Shown in pieces: positions 10,001 through 16,438 of a DNA stretch of 33,153 nt. Source of the stretch: Roseburia sp. Lineage in GTDB: Bacteria > Bacillota > Clostridia > Lachnospirales > Lachnospiraceae. Within the stretch, counting starts at the first letter, position 1. Every line of letters starts with the position of its first letter. The notes beneath the pieces were generated by a model. That model was not told the origin of the DNA, searched no databases, and saw only the letters and a program-made list of their open reading frames with translations. The stretch lies in NCBI GenBank assembly GCA_003483745.1, contig DMYD01000044.1, positions 106,671 through 139,823 of the forward strand, given 5' to 3'. The position numbers and the translations under genes are program-made.

Positions 10001-10616
10001 CGGTAAACTCGTCCAACACGATCACACTATTACGAAGCAGTTCGGACTCTTCTGCCACATCATAAAGAAGTTCTAACACTTCCTCCGCCGTAATATATCT
10101 GCCCTTTAAATACTCTGTAAATCCCTGATACATCGTAAGGACATCCTGCATTTTTAAGCGCAGTCCCTCCCCAAGCGGCTCCTTTTGCAGAAATTCCGAC
10201 AACGCATCCGGACGGATATTGTACTGCATCAGCTCCGAGATCAGGGATTTTATCTCACCGACATATCCCATTTTATTCATGTTTGCGCCAAGTACTTTCA
10301 GTTCTGCTTTTTTCTGTTCTGCCACCTTGCGCAGAACAAGATTTTTTCCGGTCTCTTCCAACACGACCACATTTTGTTTTCCAAGGTCGTCAAATACGCG
10401 GTAAGCAAGTCTTGCAAAACTGAGTACATCCACGTTCATGATCGCATGCTGCGCCTGTCTCTCGACCAGCTCCCGCTGTGTCTGCATGGTAAACTGCTCC
10501 GGCACAATGAAAAGAAACTGCTGCTCTTTATTCTCTTTTGCCTGTTTCAGCACGGAATCATACAGGAAATCCGATTTTCCGCTGCCTGAATTGCCAAATA
10601 TAAATTGTAGGGACAT
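7071..10616 (-). CDS. addB: ATP-dependent helicase/nuclease subunit B
   Basis: AddB is the second subunit of AddAB, with an inactive helicase-like fold, Chi-recognition surface and a second nuclease. The protein has 1181 residues from the chosen ATG. GNSGSGKS at 8-15 is a Walker A motif close to the N-terminus. IDYKSGNTS near residue 980 is the nuclease core, followed by YGLQLQLVVYMNA. The four Fe-S cysteines of the family are visible: one in EQFAACAFAHYL and three in CDYCPYHTIC (about 1131, 1134 and 1140). The start at 10616 has AGGAG 8 nt upstream and gives MSLQFIFGNSGSGKS; a longer in-frame start at 10658 has no ribosome site and would cover the promoter. It is the first gene of the operon that continues into addA and maf. 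Confidence 0.97.
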   Translation of the reverse strand: MSLQFIFGNSGSGKSDFLYDSVLKQAKENKEQQFLFIVPEQFTMQTQRELVERQAQHAIMNVDVLSFARLAYRVFDDLGKQNVVVLEETGKNLVLRKVAEQKKAELKVLGANMNKMGYVGEIKSLISELMQYNIRPDALSEFLQKEPLGEGLRLKMQDVLTMYQGFTEYLKGRYITAEEVLELLYDVAEESELLRNSVIVLDEFTGFTPIQNRLMEKLLVLAKKVSVSVTMDVREDFYRCRGVHELFSMSKKTVASLLKVAETCKVLVEEPLVLPTGEKRRYANAADLYFMEQNLFRPGAGSYRYKAPEQSMQHIRITSLKNPREELKFAAREIVRLTRESGYRYRDIAVVTGDVQQYGNYVPEIFEQYHIPYFIDQTKNILFHPFIECIRAILEMVEYDFSYESVFRFLRCGLAERIETGRKSSDKESDTMDCTAENLLHQSETGVHGLTEQEIDRLENYVLARGIRGASRWSRPWTFVMPDGTLEDMEQLNKIREAVYENFKPLIEAFHGKDNTVSTQTYELYSLIKRLDMEQLLRERSRFFEEHGNQARAKEYDQIYKIVMDLLDKVTSLLGDETMTIREYSDILDAGFEAAKVGIIPPGNDTVTVGDIERTRLNHVKILFFVGVNDGVVPKAGNQGGIISQFEREKMAEYHLELAPGAREKVFIQKFYLYLNMTKPSEKLYVTFCRVNSDGKALRRSYLIGTLLKLFPQLAVEEPSEEETLDGALTAESALPFLMEGLTKPVEDEDAWTALLAWYLSDEGDREKALQLFDAAFGVHKDDAISKAVTKALYGNTLENSVTRLEQFAACAFAHYLSYGLRLRERELQQFASVDMGNIYHDVLERFAKGIEMSDYTWFDIPEEAQETLLSQSMEDAIAGSGIGDVFEDARNSYLLKRMETTAKRTIWALMLQVRKGKFVPSGFEVSFSRAERLDAVQFQLGEDEKMRLRGRIDRIDTYETDDKVYVKIIDYKSGNTSFSLLNFYYGLQLQLVVYMNAALELTKKKYKGKDTEPAGIFYYHITDPMVDADGQESEEEIRRSILEQLKVGGLVNEDPEIYGAMDTDFTGTSPVIPVALKADGSLKATSKTASTYEFGLMSDYVRKKIEHAGKEIFAGNVAVKPYLLGDRSGCDYCPYHTICGFDVRMPGFSYQQFEKFDSSEEILAHIREEIGEPGKNPDSE

Positions 10617-10648
10617 CTGTTTTTCTCCTGAAATTTCAATCTTAAAAT

Positions 10649-10677
10649 ATTGTATCACACATTATTTCTTTTGAAAA
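10649..10677 (-). promoter_or_regulatory. Probable sigma-A promoter of addBA-maf operon
   Basis: On the minus strand TTTTCA (10677-10672) and TACAAT (10654-10649) are separated by 17 nt. The -10 is preceded by TGA, an extended -10 element. Transcription would start near 10642, about 26 nt before the addB ATG, leaving a short leader with AGGAG. No other -10 match of this quality lies close upstream of addB. Confidence 0.6.
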
Positions 10678-10785
10678 ATGTTATCCTGCGAGTTTGAGTC
10701 AAATAGTGCATTTAAACTTCTTGATTGGCAAATTGCCAGCCACTAAGTTGTGGGCCACCTTTTGACACCCGAATCCTATGAATTT

Positions 10786-10819
10786 AAAAATGGCTGCCCG
10801 CACATTCCAGCAGACAGCC
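10786..10819 (-). terminator. Rho-independent terminator after the vanZ/remnant block
   Basis: On the minus strand GGCTGTCTGC pairs with GCGGGCAGCC over 10 bp, including two G-T wobbles, with an 8-nt loop (TGGAATGT). ATTTTT follows at once. It would end transcripts coming from the vanZ-like gene and the small reading frames after it, before the addBA promoter. Confidence 0.65.
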
Positions 10820-10833
10820 TTGTAATTATCTTT

Positions 10834-10896
10834 CTACACCGACGACAGTGTTATCACCTTTACAGTTACATCATGGTTATTGGTACTTTCAGGCAT
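10834..10896 (-). CDS. Possible 20-residue peptide reading frame
   Basis: The frame reads MPESTNNHDVTVKVITLSSV and stops. AAAGGAAA lies about 8 nt before the ATG, and the ATG overlaps the stop region of the 66-codon frame upstream (ATGCCTGA), an arrangement compatible with coupled translation. The terminator at 10786-10819 follows. I recognise no family. It could equally be the remnant of a longer gene lost from this decayed stretch. Confidence 0.2.
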   Translation of the reverse strand: MPESTNNHDVTVKVITLSSV

Positions 10897-11089
10897 ATTT
10901 ATTTTCCTTTTTCTGTAATAAAAGAAATGCTGCCGAACTGACCTGAAACACCCGATTCATAACTCCTGCATGTCCCTGCGTATCTTCTGTGCATGTTTCT
11001 GCTACCAGACAGCGGAGCACCCGCAGTGTGATCCAATACAACGGCATTACAAGCGCTACCAGCAAAATCGATACTTCAAAGCGCCACAT
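10889..11089 (-). CDS. Possible small membrane protein or gene remnant (66 codons)
   Basis: The frame begins MWRFEVSILLVALVMPLYW and holds one hydrophobic segment at about residues 5-25. It continues VMNRVFQVSSAAFLLLQ and ends KKENKYA. There is no good ribosome site before the ATG, and the frame lies in a non-conserved-looking region after the vanZ-like gene, next to a broken sensor gene. It may be a true small membrane protein co-transcribed with the vanZ-like gene or the tail of a larger protein whose front has been lost. I do not recognise it. Confidence 0.3.
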   Translation of the reverse strand: MWRFEVSILLVALVMPLYWITLRVLRCLVAETCTEDTQGHAGVMNRVFQVSSAAFLLLQKKENKYA

Positions 11090-11141
11090 GGATTCATTGG
11101 ATGTTCTTTCCAGTTTTCTCTATATTTAACCAAACTTGAAG

Positions 11142-11735
11142 TTACACTACCATTTCCCATAATAATGATGAAACAAAAGGTTGAAACAAGAACATAATAA
11201 CTCCGACAGAACTGCATATTACGTAAAAATCACTCATTTTTGAATTTAGCAATACTCTTTTTGTAAAGCTGCCTGTTATCCGGCGTGCAATATAATATCC
11301 GATCATAGTCCCAACCGTATTTGTAATAATATCGTTGATGTCTGTGGTCCGAAAGGTAAAAATCTGCGAGATTTCAATAAAAAATGTTGTTATCAATCCC
11401 ATGAATGCAACCCTTTTCACGTTTCTAAAATTTTCCCATAATATTGGCAAAAGGAAACCGAATGGAACAAATAAAAGAATATTTAAACAGGCATTACTAA
11501 AATCCGATACCATATCAATAAAAGGAATGATATTCACTGTAAAATTAATTTTCAGAGATATTATGTCCGGAAAACCTACAAGTGCTAAAACTGCAGTAAG
11601 ATAAAATCCAAATACCATATAGGCAATGGTTCGTTTCCAGCTATGAAAACACAACTTGTTATACATGCACCAAATAGGAACTATAAAAATGGCAGCCGCC
11701 ATAATTTCGATAAGCATACTGTATATTCTATACAT
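11142..11735 (-). CDS. VanZ-family membrane protein
   Basis: This is a 197-residue integral membrane protein with about five hydrophobic segments. The VanZ-domain signature is clear in the middle: FTVNIIPF, then LNILLFVPFGFLLPILW, then FMGLITTFFIEISQIFTF followed by RTTDINDIITNTVGTMIGY. In glycopeptide resistance clusters VanZ lowers teicoplanin sensitivity by an unknown mechanism, but most family members, like this one, stand alone. The ATG at 11735 is chosen because AGGAG lies 6 nt upstream; a longer TTG-started version would place that ribosome site inside the gene. It is flanked by a broken sensor gene and small remnants, so it may be an accessory gene. Confidence 0.85.
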   Translation of the reverse strand: MYRIYSMLIEIMAAAIFIVPIWCMYNKLCFHSWKRTIAYMVFGFYLTAVLALVGFPDIISLKINFTVNIIPFIDMVSDFSNACLNILLFVPFGFLLPILWENFRNVKRVAFMGLITTFFIEISQIFTFRTTDINDIITNTVGTMIGYYIARRITGSFTKRVLLNSKMSDFYVICSSVGVIMFLFQPFVSSLLWEMVV

Positions 11736-11766
11736 CTTTTTCTCCTGAAACAGCAAGTTTATATGA

Positions 11767-11819
11767 CATTGTACAATGCCACTTTAAAATGGAATAATGT
11801 ATCCCTGCCTCACATTATA
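11767..11819 (-). promoter_or_regulatory. Candidate vanZ promoter with palindromic site
   Basis: TATAAT lies at 11819-11814 on the minus strand with TGT just upstream, an extended -10; no clear -35 is visible. Downstream, within the leader and about 30 nt before the vanZ ATG, is the perfect 12-bp palindrome CATTGTACAATG (11767-11778), which could be an operator or could simply hold a second TACAAT -10. The evidence is only pattern-based. Confidence 0.35.
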
Positions 11820-11871
11820 ACATTTGTAACTAATGCGATGTATTAAGAACAGATGAAGGTTTGTTTAAATC

Positions 11872-12369
11872 TTACCGAACGGGCAGCGTCGAATAACTTT
11901 GGGATACTCTACAATTACCTGTTTCTTTTGCCAGTGTTGTCCATTCTTTTCTCTCCGGATGCGTCAGCAGATTTAACCCAATCGCAGCCCCATTCTGTTC
12001 CTTTGGGTATACCTAGGTGACAATACCATCCTTCGCCAGTTCGATTCCTAACAGTGCATCATTTCCCTTCATCATAAATTCTGCTAATATATTAAACTGC
12101 GTATTATTCATTACATTATCTGTTTCTATGATTTGCTTGAGCAGATCCGATGTGGAAATATACTGATTTAAATAAGCCTCCATACGACGTACCGTAGTTT
12201 CGGCCGTATAGGCAGCCTTCTCTTTTTCTGCATTCTTCTGGGACAGAAGTTCCCAGTGCACAAAACCATTGATAATAATAAATTACACAATAAATACAAC
12301 GAATGTATGTCGGTATATTTTCTTTTTTTCGTATGTTTTTTTCTCAGTTTTCTTCTTTTGTAATCTCAT
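11872..12369 (-). pseudogene. Broken CHASE-domain sensor gene (5' fragment)
   Basis: A continuous frame from the ATG at 12369, with AGAGGA 11 nt upstream, encodes a lysine-rich start (MRLQKKKTEKKTYEKKK) and the beginning of a membrane helix (HTFVVFIV). It is broken by TAA at codon 29, then resumes FIIINGFVHWELLSQ. It runs through TVRRMEAYLNQYISTSDLLKQ-type extracellular sequence to LLGIELAKDGIVT and meets TAG. It then resumes in the same frame as VYPKEQNGAAIGLNLLTHPE. The last two segments match the core of CHASE extracellular sensor domains, where the stop replaces the Tyr of a VTYVYP motif. The frame ends at 11872, and no kinase, GGDEF or EAL part follows. Two nonsense codons plus loss of the output domain make it a pseudogene. 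Confidence 0.8.
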
Positions 12370-12413
12370 ATGCTAAATTTTCCTCTGGTAAACCACGAAC
12401 TCTAATTATGCTC

Positions 12414-12442
12414 ATTGTAACATATTGCAAAAACAGTGAAAA
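12414..12442 (-). promoter_or_regulatory. Promoter-like sequence upstream of the broken CHASE gene
   Basis: On the minus strand TTTTCA (12442-12437) and TACAAT (12419-12414) are 17 nt apart, with TGT before the -10. The predicted start is about 40 nt before the pseudogene ATG. The promoter appears intact although the gene is not. Confidence 0.5.
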
Positions 12443-12478
12443 GTATCTTGTGGCAAAACACTAATTTGTTTCAAACGC

Positions 12479-12517
12479 AAAAACGGTGCCACACCTCAAT
12501 AATAGATGTGGCACCGC
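12479..12517 (-). terminator. Rho-independent terminator of the arabinose operon
   Basis: GGTGCCACA and TGTGGCACC form a 9-bp perfect stem, extended by a C-G pair, around a 13-nt loop. On the minus strand the stem is followed by six T residues. It lies 15 bp beyond the galM stop and ends the ara/tkt operon. Confidence 0.9.
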
Positions 12518-12532
12518 CTTTCATATTTCTTC

Positions 12533-13576
12533 TTATTTAACATAGAAACTGTATTTCGTCTGTGACCGGTATGTATCTCCCACCTCTAAAACCGGTGATT
12601 TAAAATTCGGTTCATTCACTGCATTTGGGAAATATTGTGTCTCCAGGCAGAATGCATGGCGGGAATCATAAGATGCTCCGCCTTTTCCGGTCTGCTTCCC
12701 AATAAAGTTTCCGGCATATAACTGAATACCGACACAATCCGTATAGACATCCATACAGATACCGGACTCCTCTGATTTTGCGCGGGCTGCGAGCTGCATT
12801 GTCCCGTCAGCTTTATCGAGCACAAAATTGTGATCATACCCACCGACAAATGCAAGCTGCCTGAAATCGGCACCGATATCCTGACCGATCTTTTTCATTT
12901 TGCGGAAATCCATCGGTGTTCCGGAAACCTTTTCCACATTACCAGTAGGAATTGCTTCGCTATCTTTTACCGGCGTATAATAAGATGCTAAAATCTCAAG
13001 CTCCTGATTTTCCATACATCCGGAATCATGACCATTCAGATTAAAATAAGCGTGGTTCGTAAAATTAGCAACTGTAGTCTGATCGGAAACTGCCTCATAA
13101 GCAATCGAAAGCTCATTGTCATCTGTCACCGTATAAGTAACCTTTGCTGTCATATTTCCCGGAAAATCCTGCTCTAAATCCTTACTCAGATAAGAAAATG
13201 TAATCTCATCTTCCTTCTGCTGTTCCACACTCCATATGACAGCATGAAAACCATTTTTTCCACTGTGCAGATTGTTCCCGTTATCGTTTTTTTCAAGCTG
13301 GTACTCCCTGTCACCTAAAACTATTTTCGCACCGCCGATCCTGTTTGCATTCCGTCCGATCACCGCTCCAAAATAACAGGTATGATCCTGATATTCCTGT
13401 GGTGTATCATATCCCAGCACAACATCACGTTTTACACCGTTTCGATCCGGCACAAGCACGGATACGATGGTTGCTCCAAGATCCATCACGGAAACTTCCA
13501 TACCATTTTTGTTTTTCAGCAGATATTTTGTGACCGTTTTTCCCTCTTTTGTCTTACCAAACTCTATACTACTCAT
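12533..13576 (-). CDS. galM: Aldose 1-epimerase (galactose mutarotase)
   Basis: The enzyme interconverts alpha and beta anomers of aldoses in the cytoplasm. It has 347 residues, the usual length. Visible family motifs are NRIGGAKI at about 79-86, NNLHSGKNGFH with His104, TNHAYFNL with His175 as the catalytic acid, GGYDHNFVLD, and ETQYFPNAVN with Glu312 as the catalytic base. The ATG at 13576 has GAGGA 5 nt upstream; the 21 extra in-frame codons upstream overlap the araD gene end and have no ribosome site. It starts 40 bp after araD and is the last gene of the arabinose operon, so it probably feeds the right anomer of arabinose, or of sugars released from arabinan or arabinogalactan, to the isomerase. 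The substrate range cannot be read from sequence. Confidence 0.93.
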   Translation of the reverse strand: MSSIEFGKTKEGKTVTKYLLKNKNGMEVSVMDLGATIVSVLVPDRNGVKRDVVLGYDTPQEYQDHTCYFGAVIGRNANRIGGAKIVLGDREYQLEKNDNGNNLHSGKNGFHAVIWSVEQQKEDEITFSYLSKDLEQDFPGNMTAKVTYTVTDDNELSIAYEAVSDQTTVANFTNHAYFNLNGHDSGCMENQELEILASYYTPVKDSEAIPTGNVEKVSGTPMDFRKMKKIGQDIGADFRQLAFVGGYDHNFVLDKADGTMQLAARAKSEESGICMDVYTDCVGIQLYAGNFIGKQTGKGGASYDSRHAFCLETQYFPNAVNEPNFKSPVLEVGDTYRSQTKYSFYVK

Positions 13577-13616
13577 CTTAATCCTCACTTCCGCGTGGCA
13601 CTGTTTCCTTCGCTTT

Positions 13617-14312
13617 TTAATTTTGACCATAGTACGCATTTGCGCCGTGTTTACGGTAAAAATGCTTTTCTTTGATGCAGTCCGGCGCTGGAAGTACTTT
13701 CGGGTTCAAAAGTTCTGTGTTCTTTGCCATTTTAGCGACTTCCTCTAACACAACCGCATTGTGGACTGCTTCTGCTGCATCTTTTCCCCAGGTAAACGGT
13801 CCATGATTCTTGCAGAGTACCGCCGGTGTATACATCGGTTTGATTCCTCTTGTCTCAAAAGTCTCGATGATGACTAATCCGGTATTTTTCTCGTAGGCTT
13901 CCTCGATCTCCTCCGGTGTCAGATTTCTTGCACAAGGGATCGGACCGAAAAAGTAGTCTGCATGTGTGGTTCCGTAAAGAGGAATATCTCTTCCCGCCTG
14001 CGCCCATGCGACTGCCTCCGGGGAATGGGTGTGCACGATTCCACCGATCTCGTCATACTTTTTATAAAGTTCGATATGTGTTGCCGTGTCGGATGACGGT
14101 TTGTATCTTCCCTCAATCTTATTTCCCTCTAAATCCATGACAACCATATCATCCGGGGATAATGCATCGTAATCCACACCACTTGGCTTGATCACGAAAT
14201 ATCCGCTCTCTCTGTCAATCCCACTGACATTTCCCCATGTATAGGTGATCAGTCCGCGGCGTGGCAGTTCCATATTTGCCTCATAGACCTGTTTTTTTAA
14301 TTCCTCTAACAT
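13617..14312 (-). CDS. araD: L-ribulose-5-phosphate 4-epimerase
   Basis: AraD converts L-ribulose 5-phosphate to D-xylulose 5-phosphate by a retro-aldol mechanism, the last step of arabinose entry into the pentose phosphate pathway. It has 231 residues and belongs to the class II aldolase fold. Substrate-phosphate motifs GNVSG (27-31), KPSG (42-45) and SSDTATH (73-79) are present. The zinc ligands are His94 and His96 in VHTHS and His170 in KNHGPFTWG. Asp119 in THADYF and the C-terminal YYGQ match the catalytic Asp and Tyr region of the E. coli enzyme. The ATG overlaps the tktC stop (ATGTTAG), which suggests translational coupling. A fuculose-phosphate aldolase is unlikely given the araA and araB neighbours and the SSDTATH motif. 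Confidence 0.95.
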   Translation of the reverse strand: MLEELKKQVYEANMELPRRGLITYTWGNVSGIDRESGYFVIKPSGVDYDALSPDDMVVMDLEGNKIEGRYKPSSDTATHIELYKKYDEIGGIVHTHSPEAVAWAQAGRDIPLYGTTHADYFFGPIPCARNLTPEEIEEAYEKNTGLVIIETFETRGIKPMYTPAVLCKNHGPFTWGKDAAEAVHNAVVLEEVAKMAKNTELLNPKVLPAPDCIKEKHFYRKHGANAYYGQN

Positions 14313-15253
14313 GATTTTTGTTCCTCCATAATACGTTTTGCAATGCCCTCTGCATCCAGTTCATATTTATGAAGCAATTCTTTTGCCGGGCCGGACTCTC
14401 CAAACACATCTTTTACACCGATTCTTGTGATTTTTGTCGGACATTTTTCACCGAGGAGCTCTGCCACTGCACTGCCAAGTCCTCCAATAATCGAATGCTC
14501 CTCCACCGTATACACACGACCGGTCTGCTTTGCTGCTTTTAACACCAGTTCCTCATCCAACGGTTTGATCGTATGAATATTGATGACCTGTGCGTCGATA
14601 CCATTTGCAGCCAGAGTTTCTGCTGCTTTTAACGTTTCCGAAACGCAAAGACCTGTCGCAAAGATCGTGATATCTTTTCCTTTTCGCAGTTCCACACCTT
14701 TACCGATTTCAAACTTATATTCCGGATTATCATTGATGACCGGAACCGCCAGACGTCCAAAACGCAGATAAACCGGACCCACATACTCGTAAGCCGCACG
14801 CACAGCAGCCTTCGCTTCCACATCATCACTCGGATTAATGATGACCATGCCCGGAATTTCACGCATCAGTCCGATATCTTCATTGCACTGATGTGTTGCT
14901 CCATCTTCGCCGACAGAAATGCCTGCATGTGTTGCTCCGATCTTTACGTTCAGATGTGGATAACCGATTGAATTGCGTACCTGCTCATAGGCACGTCCCG
15001 CCGCAAACATGGCAAATGTGCTGACGAACGGTACTTTTCCACAGGTGGAAAGTCCTGCTGCAATTCCTGTCATATTCGCCTCTGCAATCCCACAATCAAT
15101 ATGGCGCTCCGGAAATGCTTTCTTAAAAATACCTGTTTTTGTTGCCGCTGCGAGATCTGCATCAAGTACAACCAGATTTTCTTTTTCTTTTCCCAGTTCA
15201 GCCAATGCATTGCCATAACTCTCTCTGGTCGCGATCATTTTTACTTCTGACAT
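14306..15253 (-). CDS. Transketolase, C-terminal subunit
   Basis: This is the pyrimidine-binding and C-terminal half of a split transketolase, 315 residues. GIAEANMTGIAAGLS at about 75-90 carries the Glu that activates thiamine diphosphate. RFGRLAVPV lies in the pyrimidine domain, and VEEHSIIGGLGSAVAELL in the C-terminal domain is typical of the TktB/DXS superfamily. With the N-terminal subunit it moves two-carbon units between pentose, triose, tetrose and hexose phosphates. The start overlaps the tktN stop by 13 bp, and its stop overlaps the araD start by 7 bp, so the three are translated as a coupled set. Split transketolases are common in Clostridia and archaea. DXS is excluded because the two halves are separate and the gene lies in a pentose operon. 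Confidence 0.93.
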   Translation of the reverse strand: MSEVKMIATRESYGNALAELGKEKENLVVLDADLAAATKTGIFKKAFPERHIDCGIAEANMTGIAAGLSTCGKVPFVSTFAMFAAGRAYEQVRNSIGYPHLNVKIGATHAGISVGEDGATHQCNEDIGLMREIPGMVIINPSDDVEAKAAVRAAYEYVGPVYLRFGRLAVPVINDNPEYKFEIGKGVELRKGKDITIFATGLCVSETLKAAETLAANGIDAQVINIHTIKPLDEELVLKAAKQTGRVYTVEEHSIIGGLGSAVAELLGEKCPTKITRIGVKDVFGESGPAKELLHKYELDAEGIAKRIMEEQKSC

Positions 15254-16080
15254 AATGCTTCACCCGCCTTTCCCAGTTCTTCCATTGCAACCGCATATTC
15301 CTCGTCGTTCGGTGCTTTTCCATGCCAGCCCACCTGGCCTTCCATATAAGAGACTCCTTTGCCTTTTATGGTGTGTGCGATGATTGCAGTCGGCATACCC
15401 TTTGTCTCCCTTGCCTCCTTAAAAGCTGCTGCAAGCTGTTCAAAATCATTTCCATCTGCAACATTGATCACATGGAAGTTGAAAGACTCAAATTTTTTAT
15501 CGATTGGATCCGGCGAACAGACTTCCTCTAAAGTTCCATCAATCTGCATGTTATTGTTGTCAACGATCACTACCAGATTATCAAGTTTGCGGTGGCCGGC
15601 AAACATTGCCGCCTCCCATACCTGACCTTCTTCGATTTCTCCATCACCTAAAAGTGTATAGACACGGTAATCTTTTTGATCCATTTTTCCTGCAAGTGCC
15701 ATTCCAACTGCACAGGAAATCCCCTGTCCTAAAGAACCGGATGACATATCCACACCCGGAATATGTTTCATATCCGGATGTCCCTGCAAATAAGAACCGA
15801 TATGGCGCAGTGTCTCTAAATCTTTCACCGGAAAATATCCCCGGTTTGCCAGTGCCGCATAAAGTCCCGGTGCCGTATGTCCTTTCGATAAGACAAAACG
15901 GTCACGATCCTCCATTTTCGGATTCTTTGGATCAATATTCATCTCTTCAAAATACAAATATGTAAAAATCTCTGTTGCCGAAAGCGATCCCCCCGGATGC
16001 CCCGACTTTGCAGCATGTGTTGCAGTCACAATGCCCTTGCGCACTTCGACTGCAGTCTGCTTCAGTTCTGTGATAGTCAT
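15241..16080 (-). CDS. Transketolase, N-terminal subunit
   Basis: This is the thiamine-diphosphate-binding half of a split transketolase, 279 residues. HAAKSGHPGGSLS at about 22-34 supplies substrate- and cofactor-binding His. The thiamine diphosphate/Mg motif is GDGEIEEGQVWEA at about 145-157, ending about 30 residues later in DNNNMQIDG. AHTIKGKGV and QVGWHGKAPND complete the family pattern. AGGAGGG lies 5 nt before the ATG. It is the gene after talC in the arabinose operon, separated from it by 331 bp filled with repeats. Together with TktC and TalC it converts xylulose 5-phosphate and ribose 5-phosphate into glycolytic intermediates. Confidence 0.94.
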   Translation of the reverse strand: MTITELKQTAVEVRKGIVTATHAAKSGHPGGSLSATEIFTYLYFEEMNIDPKNPKMEDRDRFVLSKGHTAPGLYAALANRGYFPVKDLETLRHIGSYLQGHPDMKHIPGVDMSSGSLGQGISCAVGMALAGKMDQKDYRVYTLLGDGEIEEGQVWEAAMFAGHRKLDNLVVIVDNNNMQIDGTLEEVCSPDPIDKKFESFNFHVINVADGNDFEQLAAAFKEARETKGMPTAIIAHTIKGKGVSYMEGQVGWHGKAPNDEEYAVAMEELGKAGEALCQK

Positions 16081-16110
16081 TGATACCCTCCTTTAATGTC
16101 TATTAAACTT

Positions 16111-16303
16111 TGCGAAACCCACCTCAAACTCTTCTCACGTTGGGAGTATGGACAGATTTAACAAAGGCACGCTTTCGCTGCGTGTCGCTCGCAACGGATA
16201 CTAAGCGAGTAAAATACACTCGCTAAGTACCGGCGGCTCCCCAGCACCTTCTTATAAATCTGTCCATACCCCCAACTGCCTTAAGCTGCTGACGGGTTTC
16301 GCA
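16111..16303. repeat. 193-bp nested palindromic element between talC and tktN
   Basis: The ends are TGCGAAACCC (16111-16120) and GGGTTTCGCA (16294-16303), exact inverted repeats. Inside lie 22-nt arms at 16139-16160 and 16255-16276 that pair with a single T-G-type exception. At the centre TACTAAGCGAGT pairs with ACTCGCTAAGTA (one mismatch), and CACGC-loop-GCGTG makes a side hairpin. Folded as RNA or cruciform DNA it would be a branched structure on a long stalk. There is no reading frame worth calling and no flanking direct repeat. It could be a MITE-like or REP-like mobile repeat, or an RNA element that controls passage from talC into tktN. This element and the talC 3'-end copies fill the 331-bp gap. 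Confidence 0.75.
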
Positions 16304-16313
16304 ATGATTTTTA

Positions 16314-16438
16314 TTAATCTCCAAAAACGGCAGAGCGGTTTCTATAGTCTTTTTGTAAAACCTTAGTCACCGAAAACCGCAAAGCCGTCTTTATAGTTTT
16401 CCAAGCTATTTTTACTCTCCGAAGACGGCTTTATAGTC
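16314..16438 (-). repeat. Two diverged extra copies of the talC 3' end
   Basis: The last codons of talC read DYKAVFGE-stop (16438-16412). Two further segments downstream encode the same kind of ending: NYKDGFAVFGD-stop at 16398-16363 and DYRNRSAVFGD-stop at 16349-16314, each with three extra codons. The copies are in different frames, so they are not read through. AAAGCCGTCTT (16381-16391) and AAGACGGCTTT (16421-16431) are also exact inverted repeats around the talC stop, and GCGGTTTTC of copy 2 can pair with GAAACCGC of copy 3. The segment is thus both a tandem relic and a potential set of hairpins. Confidence 0.6.

Noticed and set aside
10720..10765. Small inverted repeats (TGGCAAATTGCCA and CCAC-loop-GTGG) as an insertion sequence end
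   Set aside because: No transposase remnant, no matching second end and no target duplication could be seen nearby.
16111..16303. Terminator after talC
   Set aside because: The palindrome is long and branched and there is no T run directly after a stem on the minus strand, so I call it a repeat element and not a terminator.
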